Shown piece by piece: positions 49,647 to 57,930 of a stretch of 60,784 bases of DNA. The DNA comes from Cytobacillus praedii (GTDB lineage Bacteria; Bacillota; Bacilli; Bacillales; Cytobacillaceae). The DNA lies in NCBI RefSeq assembly GCF_001439605.1, contig NZ_LMBX01000025.1, positions 1 through 60,784 on the forward strand. The letters run 5' to 3'. Both the position numbers and the translations under genes were made by a program. Below the pieces are notes generated by a model. The model was not told where the DNA came from, did not search any database, and was given only the letters and a program-made list of their open reading frames with translations. Positions within the stretch are counted from its first letter, which is position 1. Each line of letters opens with the position of its first letter.

Positions 49647-49660
49647 TTTATAAATTTCTT

Positions 49661-49688
49661 TTGATTGGCTTAGAGAACAGTTTAGAAT
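49661..49688 (+). promoter_or_regulatory. Candidate SigA promoter for ecfA1-ecfA2-ecfT-truA
   Basis: TTGATT (49661-49666), 16-nt spacer, TAGAAT (49683-49688), located after the last terminator of the spacer. This would give the ECF genes a transcript independent of the ribosomal operon. Confidence 0.55.
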
Positions 49689-49721
49689 AGAGAGATGAGA
49701 AAGTTGAGAGGAGGAGCTGCT

Positions 49722-50564
49722 TTGAATAAGAAAAAGTTAGTTCAATTAGAAAATGTCTCATTTCAGTATCCTTTAGAAACAGGGTTTGCGCTAAGAAATG
49801 TTTCTTTTGATATATATGAAGGGGAATGGCTTGCGTTAGTCGGTCATAATGGTTCTGGTAAATCAACCCTTGCCAAACTTTTAAATGGGTTGCAATTTCC
49901 TCAAGAAGGTACTATTAAGGTGAATGGAATGCTTCTTTCGGAGGAAACAGTGTGGGAGACAAGAAAAAAGATCGGTATGGTCTTTCAAAATCCTGATAAT
50001 CAATTTGTTGGAACAACTGTTCAGGATGATGTGGCTTTTGGTTTAGAAAATAACGGAATTGATCGAGAAGAAATGGTAGAAAGAGTCAAGTACTCGCTGG
50101 AAAAGGTTAAAATGGCTCAATTTCTTGATCAAGAGCCGCACCATCTATCCGGTGGCCAGAAGCAAAGAGTAGCTATTGCTGGTGTCATCGCACTTAGACC
50201 TTCGATTATTATTTTGGATGAAGCAACCTCCATGCTTGATCCAAGAGGAAGAGAAGAGGTTTTGGAAACGGTTAGAGAGTTAAAAGAGAATCACCATATG
50301 ACGGTCATTTCGATTACTCATGATTTAGAAGAGGCAGTAAAAGCGGATCGAATCATAGTGATGAATAAAGGAGAGCTTTATCGCGAGGGCAGTCCTGAAG
50401 ATATCTTTCAAATGGATGAGGAGCTTGTTCAACTTGGTTTGGATATTCCTTTCCCTGTTAAAATGAGCAAGCTTTTAAAGGAACAAGGGGTTTCACTATC
50501 TAGGCATTTTTTATCAGAAGAAGAGTTGGTGGAAGAGTTATGGACATCTCACTACAAAAAGTAG
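49722..50564 (+). CDS. ecfA1: ECF transporter ATPase EcfA1
   Basis: 280 aa. ABC ATPase of the shared energy-coupling module for vitamin/metal uptake. Walker [11 protein letters not shown]-loop FQNPDNQF, signature LSGGQKQR, Walker [14 protein letters not shown]-loop ITHD. TTG 49722 sits 7 nt after AGGAGG and aligns with the family start; ATG 49695 is an alternative adding nine residues. Confidence 0.94.
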   Translation: MNKKKLVQLENVSFQYPLETGFALRNVSFDIYEGEWLALVGHNGSGKSTLAKLLNGLQFPQEGTIKVNGMLLSEETVWETRKKIGMVFQNPDNQFVGTTVQDDVAFGLENNGIDREEMVERVKYSLEKVKMAQFLDQEPHHLSGGQKQRVAIAGVIALRPSIIILDEATSMLDPRGREEVLETVRELKENHHMTVISITHDLEEAVKADRIIVMNKGELYREGSPEDIFQMDEELVQLGLDIPFPVKMSKLLKEQGVSLSRHFLSEEELVEELWTSHYKK

Positions 50565-51409
50565 AATATCGATATCAAGCTAATACACCTTTTGAACGCC
50601 TAGCCATTATAGATGTGTCCATTGATATTCCATCAGGAACCTTTCTTGCAATTATTGGTCATACAGGCTCGGGGAAATCTACGGTGCTGCAGCATTTGAA
50701 TGCCCTATTAAAGCCGACAGCTGGCAAGGTAGTTATTGGGGATAAAGAAGTTACTGCAGATAAAAAGCAAAAAAACTTAAAGGACATACGGCAGAAAGTA
50801 GGGATCGTTTTTCAGTTTCCAGAGCATCAATTATTTGAAGAAACGGTAGAAAAGGATATTTGCTTCGGACCGATGAATTTTGGTGTTTCGATGGAAGAAG
50901 CACAGCGAAGGGCTAAGGTAGCAATTAAACAAGTGGGTCTCTCTGAAGAAATATTGAGCAAATCTCCGTTTGACTTATCTGGTGGTCAAATGCGCAGAGT
51001 AGCCATTGCAGGGGTGCTGGCAATGGAACCAGATGTCATTGTATTGGACGAGCCTACTGCAGGGCTTGATCCACGCGGAAGAAAGGAAATTATGGATATG
51101 TTCCATGCTCTTCATAAGGAGAGAGAGCTCTCGACTGTTCTAGTCACACATAGTATGGAGGATGCATCAAAATATGCGGACCATATTGTTATTATGCAAA
51201 AAGGTGAAGTGTATAAAAAAGGAACGCCAGAGGAAATTTTTTCATCTCCTGAAGGATTGATGCAGCTTGGACTAGATGTGCCTGAAGTCGTACGATTCCA
51301 AAAAAAAATTGAAGAAACTTTTCATATAAAGTTCTCACAAACTTGTTTAACTGCGGAGTTGCTTACTGAGGAAATTGCTTTGTTATTAAAGGGTGGTGAG
51401 CAGAAATGA
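50540..51409 (+). CDS. ecfA2: ECF transporter ATPase EcfA2
   Basis: 289 aa. Second ATPase of the module. Walker [11 protein letters not shown]-loop FQFPEHQL, signature LSGGQMRR, Walker [14 protein letters not shown]-loop VTHS. The start overlaps ecfA1 by 25 bp and the end overlaps ecfT by 4 bp, so the three are coupled. Confidence 0.96.
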   Translation: MDISLQKVEYRYQANTPFERLAIIDVSIDIPSGTFLAIIGHTGSGKSTVLQHLNALLKPTAGKVVIGDKEVTADKKQKNLKDIRQKVGIVFQFPEHQLFEETVEKDICFGPMNFGVSMEEAQRRAKVAIKQVGLSEEILSKSPFDLSGGQMRRVAIAGVLAMEPDVIVLDEPTAGLDPRGRKEIMDMFHALHKERELSTVLVTHSMEDASKYADHIVIMQKGEVYKKGTPEEIFSSPEGLMQLGLDVPEVVRFQKKIEETFHIKFSQTCLTAELLTEEIALLLKGGEQK

Positions 51410-52203
51410 TGGAGAAGATGATTTTTGGCCGTTATGTTCCTGCTCATTCTCTGATTCACCGGATGGACCCGCGCTCAAAGCTAATGATTATCTTTTTATT
51501 TGTTTGTATTGTTTTTATTGCAAATAATAGCCTAACATATGGATTATTAGCCATTTATACATTGGGAATGATTTCTTTATCAAAAGTGCCATTTCGGTTT
51601 ATTATATCGGGACTGAAGCCCGTTCTTTGGCTCGTTCTCTTTACATTGCTTTTGCATTTGTTTTTAACTAAGGAAGGAGAGCTTTTATTTCAAGCTGGCT
51701 GGTTCTCCATCTATGAAGAAGGTTTACGGCAGGGGATCTTCATTTCTTTACGATTCTTCCTTCTTATATTGATGACATCCATTCTTACATTGACGACGAC
51801 GCCGATTGAAATAACAGATGGACTAGAGAGCCTACTGCATCCGTTAAATAAAGTGAAATTCCCTGTACATGAGCTTGCTCTCATGATGTCCATCTCGCTC
51901 CGATTTATACCGACTTTGATGCAAGAGACAGATAAGATCATGAAGGCACAGACGGCAAGAGGAGTCGATTTCTCAAGCGGTCCGATTAAAGACAGAGTGA
52001 AGGCGATTATTCCCCTTTTGATTCCGCTATTTGTCAATTCCTTTAAAAGGGCAGAGGAGCTTGCTACAGCAATGGAAGCAAGGGGCTATAGAGGCGGAGA
52101 AGGAAGAACGAAGTACAGGCAGCTTAGCTGGGGGCTTAAAGATACTTCGATGCTCATATTCCTTGGTATTCTAACAGCGTTATTAGTCTTATTTCGAACA
52201 TAA
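51406..52203 (+). CDS. ecfT: ECF transporter transmembrane subunit EcfT
   Basis: 265 aa. Several transmembrane helices (residues about 25-130 and a final one at the C-terminus) plus a cytosolic coupling region with both Ala-Arg-Gly motifs, QTARGVDF and MEARGYRGG. No S component is encoded nearby; these are normally scattered and share this module. Confidence 0.95.
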   Translation: MMEKMIFGRYVPAHSLIHRMDPRSKLMIIFLFVCIVFIANNSLTYGLLAIYTLGMISLSKVPFRFIISGLKPVLWLVLFTLLLHLFLTKEGELLFQAGWFSIYEEGLRQGIFISLRFFLLILMTSILTLTTTPIEITDGLESLLHPLNKVKFPVHELALMMSISLRFIPTLMQETDKIMKAQTARGVDFSSGPIKDRVKAIIPLLIPLFVNSFKRAEELATAMEARGYRGGEGRTKYRQLSWGLKDTSMLIFLGILTALLVLFRT

Positions 52204-52215
52204 TGGAGCAATGTG

Positions 52216-52953
52216 ATGCAAAGATATAAATGTATTATTTCTTATGATGGAACACAGTTTGCAGGGTATCAAGTACAGCCAAGTAAGCGGACGGTGCAAG
52301 GTGAAATAGAGAAGGCGCTTAGTAAGCTTCATAAGGGCATAGACGTCAAGGTCAGTGCATCCGGCAGAACGGATGCTGGCGTCCATGCAAGGGGACAAGT
52401 GATCCATTTTGACTCCCCTCTTTTGATTCCATTGGCCAAGTGGGAGGTTGCTTTAAATACACTGTTACCGGATGATATCGCTATTATTCGTACAGAATTG
52501 GCTGCCGATGACTTTCATGCCCGTTTTGATGCAAAAGGGAAGGAATATCGCTATTTCATCCATCGCTCTGCACAGCGGAATCCGTTTAAACGCCATTATG
52601 CTTATCAGTATCCATATTCTTTAGATGTAAAGAAAATAAATAAGGCGGTCCCTTTCTTGATCGGAGAATATGACTTTACAAGCTTTTGCTCAGTGAAAAC
52701 AGATGTAGTTGATAAGGTGCGTGAAATACGTAAGATAGAAGTGCTTGAAGAGGAAGATATGCTGATTTTTCGTTTCGTCGGAAATGGTTTTTTGTATAAC
52801 ATGGTTCGTATTTTAGCAGGGACTCTTTTAGGGGTGGGAGCTGGTGATATTTCTCCTGAAACTATACCAGTTATACTTGAAAAAAAGGATCGCGCCTATG
52901 CAGGGAAAACCGCGCCAGCACAAGGTTTGTATTTATGGGAAGTGCATTATTGA
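52216..52953 (+). CDS. truA: tRNA pseudouridine(38-40) synthase TruA
   Basis: 245 aa. The catalytic Asp is in [13 protein letters not shown]. Other signatures are [14 protein letters not shown] and [14 protein letters not shown] 52216 is 7 nt from GGAG; the GTG directly before it is only 4 nt away. It follows ecfT by 12 bp. Confidence 0.96.
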   Translation: MQRYKCIISYDGTQFAGYQVQPSKRTVQGEIEKALSKLHKGIDVKVSASGRTDAGVHARGQVIHFDSPLLIPLAKWEVALNTLLPDDIAIIRTELAADDFHARFDAKGKEYRYFIHRSAQRNPFKRHYAYQYPYSLDVKKINKAVPFLIGEYDFTSFCSVKTDVVDKVREIRKIEVLEEEDMLIFRFVGNGFLYNMVRILAGTLLGVGAGDISPETIPVILEKKDRAYAGKTAPAQGLYLWEVHY

Positions 52954-53015
52954 AGTAAAAATAGATGCAGTTTTAAAAAAAACATTAAAACAACTAAACC
53001 TGGCGTAACATTTTA

Positions 53016-53044
53016 TTGACAATAGTCGATGAAAAGTGTATCAT
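53016..53044 (+). promoter_or_regulatory. SigA promoter for rplM-rpsI
   Basis: TTGACA (53016-53021), 17-nt spacer, TATCAT (53039-53044). Confidence 0.85.
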
Positions 53045-53059
53045 AGCAAAGGTATTGTT

Positions 53060-53095
53060 ATTAAAACCACGATAAGCCCCGGAACTTATTGTGTC
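53060..53095 (+). promoter_or_regulatory. L13 leader element
   Basis: CACGATAAG (53068-53076) pairs with CTTATTGTG (53085-53093) around CCCCGGAA, in the 5' leader of rplM. Position and form fit the Firmicute L13 leader, an autoregulatory site for L13. The family match is from memory. Confidence 0.6.
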
Positions 53096-53149
53096 TAAGA
53101 TAAATGAAACCAAATGAATGAATAATGGAAATTTTAGGAGGGAAAATTG

Positions 53150-53587
53150 ATGCGTACAACGTTTATGGCGAATGCAAACAATATCGAGCGTAAATGGTAC
53201 GTAGTTGATGCTGAAGGCAAAACTTTAGGTCGTCTTGCTAGTGAAGTTGCATCAATCCTACGTGGTAAACATAAACCAACTTATACACCACATGTTGACA
53301 CTGGTGATCATGTAATTATTCTTAATGCTTCAAAAATCCACTTAACTGGTAAAAAGCTTACTGACAAGATCTACTACCGTCACAGCTTACATCCAGGTGG
53401 TTTAAAAACTAGAACTGCTAATGAAATGCGTACAAACTACCCTGAGAGAATGTTAGAGCTTGCTATTAAAGGCATGCTTCCAAAGAATTCTCTTGGCCGT
53501 CAAATGTTCAAGAAATTACACGTATATGCTGGCGCTGAACATAAGCACCAAGCACAACAACCTGAAGTTTACGAACTTCGTGGATAA
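53150..53587 (+). CDS. rplM: Ribosomal protein uL13
   Basis: 145 aa. Early 50S assembly. ATG 53150 ([20 protein letters not shown]) after AGGAGGG; the TTG before it is not needed. Contains [20 protein letters not shown] and the C-terminal [13 protein letters not shown] end. Confidence 0.97.
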   Translation: MRTTFMANANNIERKWYVVDAEGKTLGRLASEVASILRGKHKPTYTPHVDTGDHVIILNASKIHLTGKKLTDKIYYRHSLHPGGLKTRTANEMRTNYPERMLELAIKGMLPKNSLGRQMFKKLHVYAGAEHKHQAQQPEVYELRG

Positions 53588-53608
53588 TTAATAGGGGAGG
53601 TTATTAAC

Positions 53609-54001
53609 TTGGCACAGGTTCAATATATTGGTACTGGTCGTCGTAAGAGCTCCGTTGCACGAGTTCGTTTAGTTCCAGGCGATGGTCAAATTATTATCAA
53701 CGGTCGTGAAATTGAAGATTATATCCCATTTGCAGCATTACGCGCAGTTGTAAATCAACCGCTTGTAGCTACTGAAACACAAGGCAGCTATAATGTACAT
53801 GTAAATGTGAATGGTGGAGGATATACTGGTCAAGCTGGCGCAATCCGCCACGGTATCGCTCGTGCGTTACTTCAAGCTGATCCAAACTACCGTCCAACAT
53901 TAAAGGCTGCAGGTCTATTAACACGTGACGCTCGTATGAAAGAACGTAAAAAATACGGTCTTAAAGGCGCTCGTCGTGCACCTCAGTTCTCAAAACGTTA
54001 A
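53609..54001 (+). CDS. rpsI: Ribosomal protein uS9
   Basis: 130 aa. The C-terminal tail [14 protein letters not shown] reaches the P-site tRNA. TTG start at 53609 with GGGGAGG. Follows rplM by 21 bp and shares its promoter. Confidence 0.97.
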   Translation: MAQVQYIGTGRRKSSVARVRLVPGDGQIIINGREIEDYIPFAALRAVVNQPLVATETQGSYNVHVNVNGGGYTGQAGAIRHGIARALLQADPNYRPTLKAAGLLTRDARMKERKKYGLKGARRAPQFSKR

Positions 54002-54016
54002 TATCAACTTTTCAAA

Positions 54017-54050
54017 GGCTCTCAACCAATTTGGTTGGGGGTCTTTTTTT
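54017..54050 (+). terminator. Terminator after rpsI
   Basis: 11-bp stem with some G-U pairs (54017-54027 with 54033-54043) and a seven-T tail. Confidence 0.92.
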
Positions 54051-54248
54051 ATTTAAAAATACTTATAACCATAGTTTGGACAAATAAATTATCACAGACA
54101 ACATTTTATTACAAATTACAGATATTACAAATATTTTAAAATGCTAAAAGCATAAATAAAGGTTTTGTACACGTGAAAAGGTGGTACACACTTATTAAGG
54201 TTACAACGAGTTAACCTAATCAAGTCAAATGAGAAGGGGGTATATTCA

Positions 54249-54311
54249 ATGGAACTTTTAAAAGTGGCTGAAAATACCTCAGCTTCTATTCTTAGTACAA
54301 GTGAGACATAG
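54249..54311 (+). CDS. Possible 20-residue micro-ORF upstream of gsiB
   Basis: MELLKVAENTSASILSTSET, with AAGGGGG 8 nt before the ATG. Its first six residues resemble the start of SpoVS (MEILKV, from memory), after which it diverges and stops. It may be a leader peptide or a remnant. The gap around it (54002-54399) also holds the rpsI terminator, an imperfect inverted repeat TGTACAC/GTGGTACA (54166-54188) and an 8-bp inverted repeat TCAGCTTC/GAAGCTGA (54279-54327). Confidence 0.35.
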   Translation: MELLKVAENTSASILSTSET

Positions 54312-54399
54312 TGTTGTTGGAAGCTGAATTTACTTTTTCTTTTATGTAATGAGAGTCAAACGGTAAAAGGTACGATTCAAATTAAAGGAGGAAAATAAA

Positions 54400-54777
54400 A
54401 TGGCTAACAATAATGATAACAAAATGAGTATGGAAGAAAGAGGACGTAAAGGCGGACAAGCTACCGCAGAAAAACATGATAAAGACTTTTATCAGGAGAT
54501 TGGACAAAAGGGCGGGGAAGCAACAGCGGAGAATCATGATAAAGATTTTTATCAGGAAATTGGACAAAAGGGTGGAGAAGCCACAGCTGAAAATCATGAT
54601 AAAGAGTTTTATCAAGAGATCGGACGGAAAGGCGGGGAAGCCACGGCTGAGAATCACGATAAAGAATTTTATCAAGAGATCGGCCGAAAAGGCGGAGAAG
54701 CCACAGCTGAAAATCATGATAAAGAGTTTTATCAAGAAATCGGTCAAAAAGGCGGAAAATCACGCGACAATGATTAA
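54400..54777 (+). CDS. gsiB: General stress protein GsiB (KGG-repeat hydrophilin)
   Basis: 125 aa, extremely hydrophilic. Five 20-residue repeats of the form G-x-KGG-EATAENHDK-E/D-FYQEI start at residue 15, plus a partial sixth. This matches B. subtilis GsiB, a SigB-dependent desiccation/stress protein related to plant LEA-like proteins. AAAGGAGGA precedes the ATG. No convincing SigB promoter is visible; GTTTTG and TGGTAC near 54163-54188 are weak. In B. subtilis it is not located here, so the position is unusual. Confidence 0.9.
   Translation: MANNNDNKMSMEERGRKGGQATAEKHDKDFYQEIGQKGGEATAENHDKDFYQEIGQKGGEATAENHDKEFYQEIGRKGGEATAENHDKEFYQEIGRKGGEATAENHDKEFYQEIGQKGGKSRDND
54442..54756 (+). repeat. 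60-bp in-frame tandem repeats in gsiB
   Basis: Five consecutive 60-bp units (starting 54442, 54502, 54562, 54622, 54682) plus 15 bp of a sixth. Units differ mostly at third codon positions, showing selection on the protein. Copy number could vary by recombination. Confidence 0.9.
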
Positions 54778-54789
54778 CCCTTTAACAGA

Positions 54790-54822
54790 GAAGCTTGCAC
54801 AAATAGTGCAAGCTTCTTTTTT
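54790..54822 (+). terminator. Terminator after gsiB
   Basis: Perfect 11-bp stem GAAGCTTGCAC / GTGCAAGCTTC with a 5-nt loop and six Ts. Confidence 0.94.
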
Positions 54823-54883
54823 CGAAACAATAATTAGCGAAGGGAGAGAACATATACTGACAGAGAGTTCATTTTTTTGTAAG

Positions 54884-54916
54884 GAAAAATTAAAAGGTGG
54901 GAAAGATTCCCCACCT
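54884..54916 (-). terminator. Terminator of the minus-strand 35-codon gene
   Basis: On the minus strand AGGTGGG pairs with CCCACCT (54895-54901 with 54910-54916), followed by TTTTAATTTTT. It overlaps the stop codon of the small ORF. Confidence 0.75.
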
Positions 54917-55022
54917 AAAAACTATGGATACTACTTGCTTTTGTTTCCAATATGGCTAACCGAATTAGTTTTATTTTGATCTCCTTACTTAGTGAAAGCC
55001 ACTCATACGGATAAATCTTCAT
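54915..55022 (-). CDS. Small gene of unknown function, 35 aa
   Basis: Reads MKIYPYEWLSLSKEIKIKLI then a basic, mildly amphipathic C-terminal half ending SIHSF. I do not recognise it. Support comes from context: an AGGAGGAGG ribosome site 7 nt upstream, a terminator with a T-tract at the stop codon, and a SigB-like promoter 65 bp upstream (55087-55112). It is convergent with gsiB. There is no transmembrane segment or Cys. Confidence 0.55.
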   Translation of the reverse strand: MKIYPYEWLSLSKEIKIKLIRLAILETKASSIHSF

Positions 55023-55086
55023 TTCACTTCCTCCTCCTAATTATTCAGCCTTTATAGAAGTTTGAGTTTTCTGTTATGTTATTTCT

Positions 55087-55112
55087 CTTCCCCCTAAGCT
55101 TATTGATTTAAC
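55087..55112 (-). promoter_or_regulatory. Candidate SigB promoter for the 35-codon gene
   Basis: On the minus strand GTTAAA (55112-55107), 14-nt spacer, GGGAAG (55092-55087), near the SigB pattern GTTTAA-N12-15-GGGWAW. The rest of 55113-55397 is A/T-rich; it has an inverted repeat ACAAACTT/AAGTTTGT near 55112-55136 and no further gene. Confidence 0.35.
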
Positions 55113-55397
55113 AAACTTTTCATCTTCAAGTTTGTGGAATTTTCTACATTTTTTTCAATAAAAATGTTGTTTGGAATAAAACAATGATAGGAACACCTGC
55201 CTTTGCCGAATATTCCTTTATTAATAATCACGCGCAATTTCCTTTAGTATTAGGGTTTAAAATAGTGTCCTAGTTCGAAAAGTGCGCATCAAGATTGACT
55301 GGGTTCTTTAAAATAAAAAATTGGCAAATGAAAGCTTATTGCTTTTTGTATTTCTCTCCTTTCGCCGATAAAGACTATCTACAAGGAGTGAGACTTC

Positions 55398-55841
55398 ATG
55401 AATGTAATTACAACTTTTGCAGAAAAGAAAAGAGAAAAACAAATTAAATATGAAAAATCCATTTTAAAGGAAATTTCTATAAAGTCATTAAAGGAAAAAG
55501 TGCAGCACCATTTCGGCTCCTCAAGATTTGCATCTGGATTGATCATGAATGCAGGAATTGAAGAGGCATGCTATGATGTGGCAATTGAAGCGTATTTATT
55601 AGGTGCCCATTTTAGCCGATTTGGATTATATGGCGAACCAGCTGAAGCTGTAAGGAATCGTTGCCGGTATGAGATTCAGCATTTTTCAGATACACTTTAC
55701 AACTTCCTCTTATATTGGGGTCATGGGGAAGAAGGAATAATGAGTGAATCCCTCTACTATTTATGTGAGGAATATGTAAACAGCTGGTGGATGGAAGGGT
55801 TTCACAAGGGTCAAAGAAGACATAAGCTTCGCCTTCACTAA
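55398..55841 (+). CDS. ybaK: YbaK family protein (DUF2521-like)
   Basis: 147 aa, same length and position as B. subtilis YbaK, before cwlD. Soluble and helical, with a Trp/His-rich end (YVNSWWMEGFHKGQRRHKLR). No catalytic motif is evident, and function is unknown. ACAAGGAGTGA precedes the ATG. Confidence 0.85.
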   Translation: MNVITTFAEKKREKQIKYEKSILKEISIKSLKEKVQHHFGSSRFASGLIMNAGIEEACYDVAIEAYLLGAHFSRFGLYGEPAEAVRNRCRYEIQHFSDTLYNFLLYWGHGEEGIMSESLYYLCEEYVNSWWMEGFHKGQRRHKLRLH

Positions 55842-55932
55842 AATCGCTTGAATTTTGTATTCTTCCTAGTTCTATCTTTTTACCTTGTCCCATATATTTA
55901 AATGGAGGACGAGCGGGAGGTTGACAGGGAGT

Positions 55933-56649
55933 ATGAAAAAGATAAAAGCTGCGGCATTCGCCATTGGACTTATCGTCCTATTTTTAATTTTACAATATGA
56001 TTTTTCAGAAGAGGATTCTTGGGAATCATGGCATTTGCCGTTAACCGGAAAGATTATTTTACTTGATCCAGGGCATGGCGGTCCAGATGGCGGGGCGGGG
56101 GATAAGGGTGCGCTTGAGAAGGAAATCGCTCTTGACGTAACATTAAAGGTCAGAGATTATCTTCAAGAACAAGGAGCACTTGTTATTATGACGAGAGAAG
56201 ATGATCGTGATCTGGCCCCAGATGGCACAAGGGGATATAGCAGAAGAAAAGTGGAGGATTTAAAAAAGCGTCTTGAAATGATTAATACATCGGGTGCAGA
56301 ATTTTTTGCGAGCATCCACTTAAATGCCATTCCTTCTTCCCGGTGGAGCGGGGCACAGACCTTTTATGCATCCCATAAAGATGAAAACTCAAGAGCAGCA
56401 AAGTTCATACAAGATGAATTAAGAAGAAATTTAGAAAACACAAATCGAAAAGCAAAGAAGTTAAATGACGTTTATATCCTTAAGCATGCTGAAATCCCTG
56501 GTGCTTTAGTGGAAGTTGGTTTTTTATCCAATCCAGCTGAAAAAGAACATTTAAAAAATGAACAATATCAAAATAAAGTTGCTGCCTCGATATATATGGG
56601 GATCCTTAGATATTTTTCTGATGAAAAGGAACTAGAGGAAGAGGAATAA
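55933..56649 (+). CDS. cwlD: Germination-specific N-acetylmuramoyl-L-alanine amidase CwlD
   Basis: 238 aa. Removes peptide side chains from cortex muramic acid, the step before delta-lactam formation. N-terminal membrane anchor (residues 7-21), then an Amidase_3 domain with zinc ligands in LLDPGHGGPDGG (His48), EKEIALD (Glu) and SIHLNA (His), plus late Glu in GALVEVGFLSNP. I chose ATG 55933; TTG 55921 is possible. It works with PdaA-type deacetylases. Confidence 0.95.
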   Translation: MKKIKAAAFAIGLIVLFLILQYDFSEEDSWESWHLPLTGKIILLDPGHGGPDGGAGDKGALEKEIALDVTLKVRDYLQEQGALVIMTREDDRDLAPDGTRGYSRRKVEDLKKRLEMINTSGAEFFASIHLNAIPSSRWSGAQTFYASHKDENSRAAKFIQDELRRNLENTNRKAKKLNDVYILKHAEIPGALVEVGFLSNPAEKEHLKNEQYQNKVAASIYMGILRYFSDEKELEEEE

Positions 56650-56673
56650 AAGATGCTAAACAGCATCTTTTTT
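56648..56673 (+). terminator. Terminator after cwlD
   Basis: AGATGCT-AAAC-AGCATCT stem with flanking A-T pairs and a T-run, overlapping the cwlD stop codon. Confidence 0.9.
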
Positions 56674-56818
56674 GTTTACTTAATGAACCAAAAAGCAGGA
56701 GCTGATAGAAAGTTGTGAGTATTGGTTTTAATTAGACAAGGTGTGATAGAATTAACTGTAGCGCAATAACAATATGTTATACTTTAATGGAAACGAATAC
56801 ATAAAGGCAGGTGCTAGT

Positions 56819-57877
56819 ATGTTAACGGAACAAAATATAAGAGAAGTTTTAAGTGGAGTTCAAGAGCCATTTATACATAAACCACTAGGCGAACTAGGTG
56901 CCATTGATGAAGTAAAAATCAAAGAAGAAAAAAATCATGTAAGTGTAAAGATATTAATTGCAAAAACAGGAACTGCTGAGCAGCTTCAACTTCAAACACA
57001 AATTGTGAATTTGTTAAAAGAAGCAGGTGCCGCTACTGTCGGTATCCGGTTTAGTGAACTGCCGGAATCTGTATTAGCCCAGTATCGTCAAGCGGTGAAA
57101 GAAGAGGATAAAGGATTGCTCTCACCTGATAGCAAAACGACCTTTATTGCCATCGCGAGCGGAAAGGGCGGCGTAGGGAAATCGACTGTTTCGGTGAATC
57201 TTGCTGTCTCATTAGCACGATTAGGGAAAAAAGTTGGATTAATTGATGCAGATATTTATGGATTTAGTGTGCCTGACATGATGGGGATTACGACGCGCCC
57301 TGTTGTAAGAGGGGAAAAGATTATTCCTGTTGATCGTTTTGGTGTAAAAGTTATATCCATGGGCTTCTTTGTTGAAGATAATGCTCCGATTATTTGGAGA
57401 GGCCCAATGCTTGGAAAAATGCTTAACAGCTTTTTTAATGAAGTAGAATGGGGAGACATTGATTATTTATTACTTGATTTACCGCCTGGAACTGGTGATG
57501 TGGCGCTGGATGTTCATACGATGCTTCCGTCTTGTAAGGAAATCGTTGTCACTACCCCACACCCAACTGCTGCATTTGTTGCTGCTCGTGCAGGTGCGAT
57601 GGCGATAAAAACAGAACATGAAATTTTAGGTGTTATTGAAAACATGGCTTATTTTGAAAGCAAGGTTACAGGGGAGAAGGAATATGTTTTCGGTCAAGGC
57701 GGTGGACAGAAGCTTGCTGAAGAACTAAAAACTGAAGTATTAGGTCAGCTGCCTCTTCAACAGCCAGATTGGGATGAAAAGGAGTTTGCTCCTTCTGTAT
57801 ATCAAGAAGATCATAGATTGGGAAAAATTTATACGGAAATTGCCCAGAAAGTCGTTCAATCTCTGGAAAATAAATAA
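56819..57877 (+). CDS. salA: Mrp/NBP35-family P-loop ATPase SalA
   Basis: 352 aa. An N-terminal FeS-assembly (DUF59/MIP18-like) domain of about 95 residues is followed by a deviant-Walker ATPase with SGKGGVGKST, IDADIYGFSVPDMMG and LLLDLPPGTGDVALD. In B. subtilis SalA represses scoC and so raises exoprotease production; the family also carries Fe-S clusters. No C-terminal CXXC pair is seen. ATG 56819 after AAGGCAGGTG; an extended -10 (TGT-TATACT, 56775-56783) lies upstream. Confidence 0.94.
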   Translation: MLTEQNIREVLSGVQEPFIHKPLGELGAIDEVKIKEEKNHVSVKILIAKTGTAEQLQLQTQIVNLLKEAGAATVGIRFSELPESVLAQYRQAVKEEDKGLLSPDSKTTFIAIASGKGGVGKSTVSVNLAVSLARLGKKVGLIDADIYGFSVPDMMGITTRPVVRGEKIIPVDRFGVKVISMGFFVEDNAPIIWRGPMLGKMLNSFFNEVEWGDIDYLLLDLPPGTGDVALDVHTMLPSCKEIVVTTPHPTAAFVAARAGAMAIKTEHEILGVIENMAYFESKVTGEKEYVFGQGGGQKLAEELKTEVLGQLPLQQPDWDEKEFAPSVYQEDHRLGKIYTEIAQKVVQSLENK

Positions 57878-57885
57878 AAAGATAA

Positions 57886-57923
57886 GAAAAAACCTCTTTC
57901 CGCTTGTGAGAAGAGGTTTTTTC
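57886..57923. terminator. Bidirectional terminator between salA and gerD
   Basis: 13-bp stem GAAAAAACCTCTT / AAGAGGTTTTTTC with a 12-nt loop; T-runs are present on both strands, serving convergent salA and gerD. Confidence 0.92.
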
Positions 57924-57930
57924 TTGGGAT

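Noticed and set aside
54382..54747. Long minus-strand frames opposite gsiB
   Set aside because: They are by-products of the 60-bp repeats: any frame without a stop in one unit stays open through all units.
54442..54756. Regular repeats that could suggest a CRISPR array
   Set aside because: Units are contiguous 60-bp coding repeats in frame, without unique spacers.
54476..54979. 167-codon plus-strand frame overlapping gsiB and its downstream region
   Set aside because: Shifted frame through the gsiB repeats continuing through the terminator; no start signals and no conserved composition.
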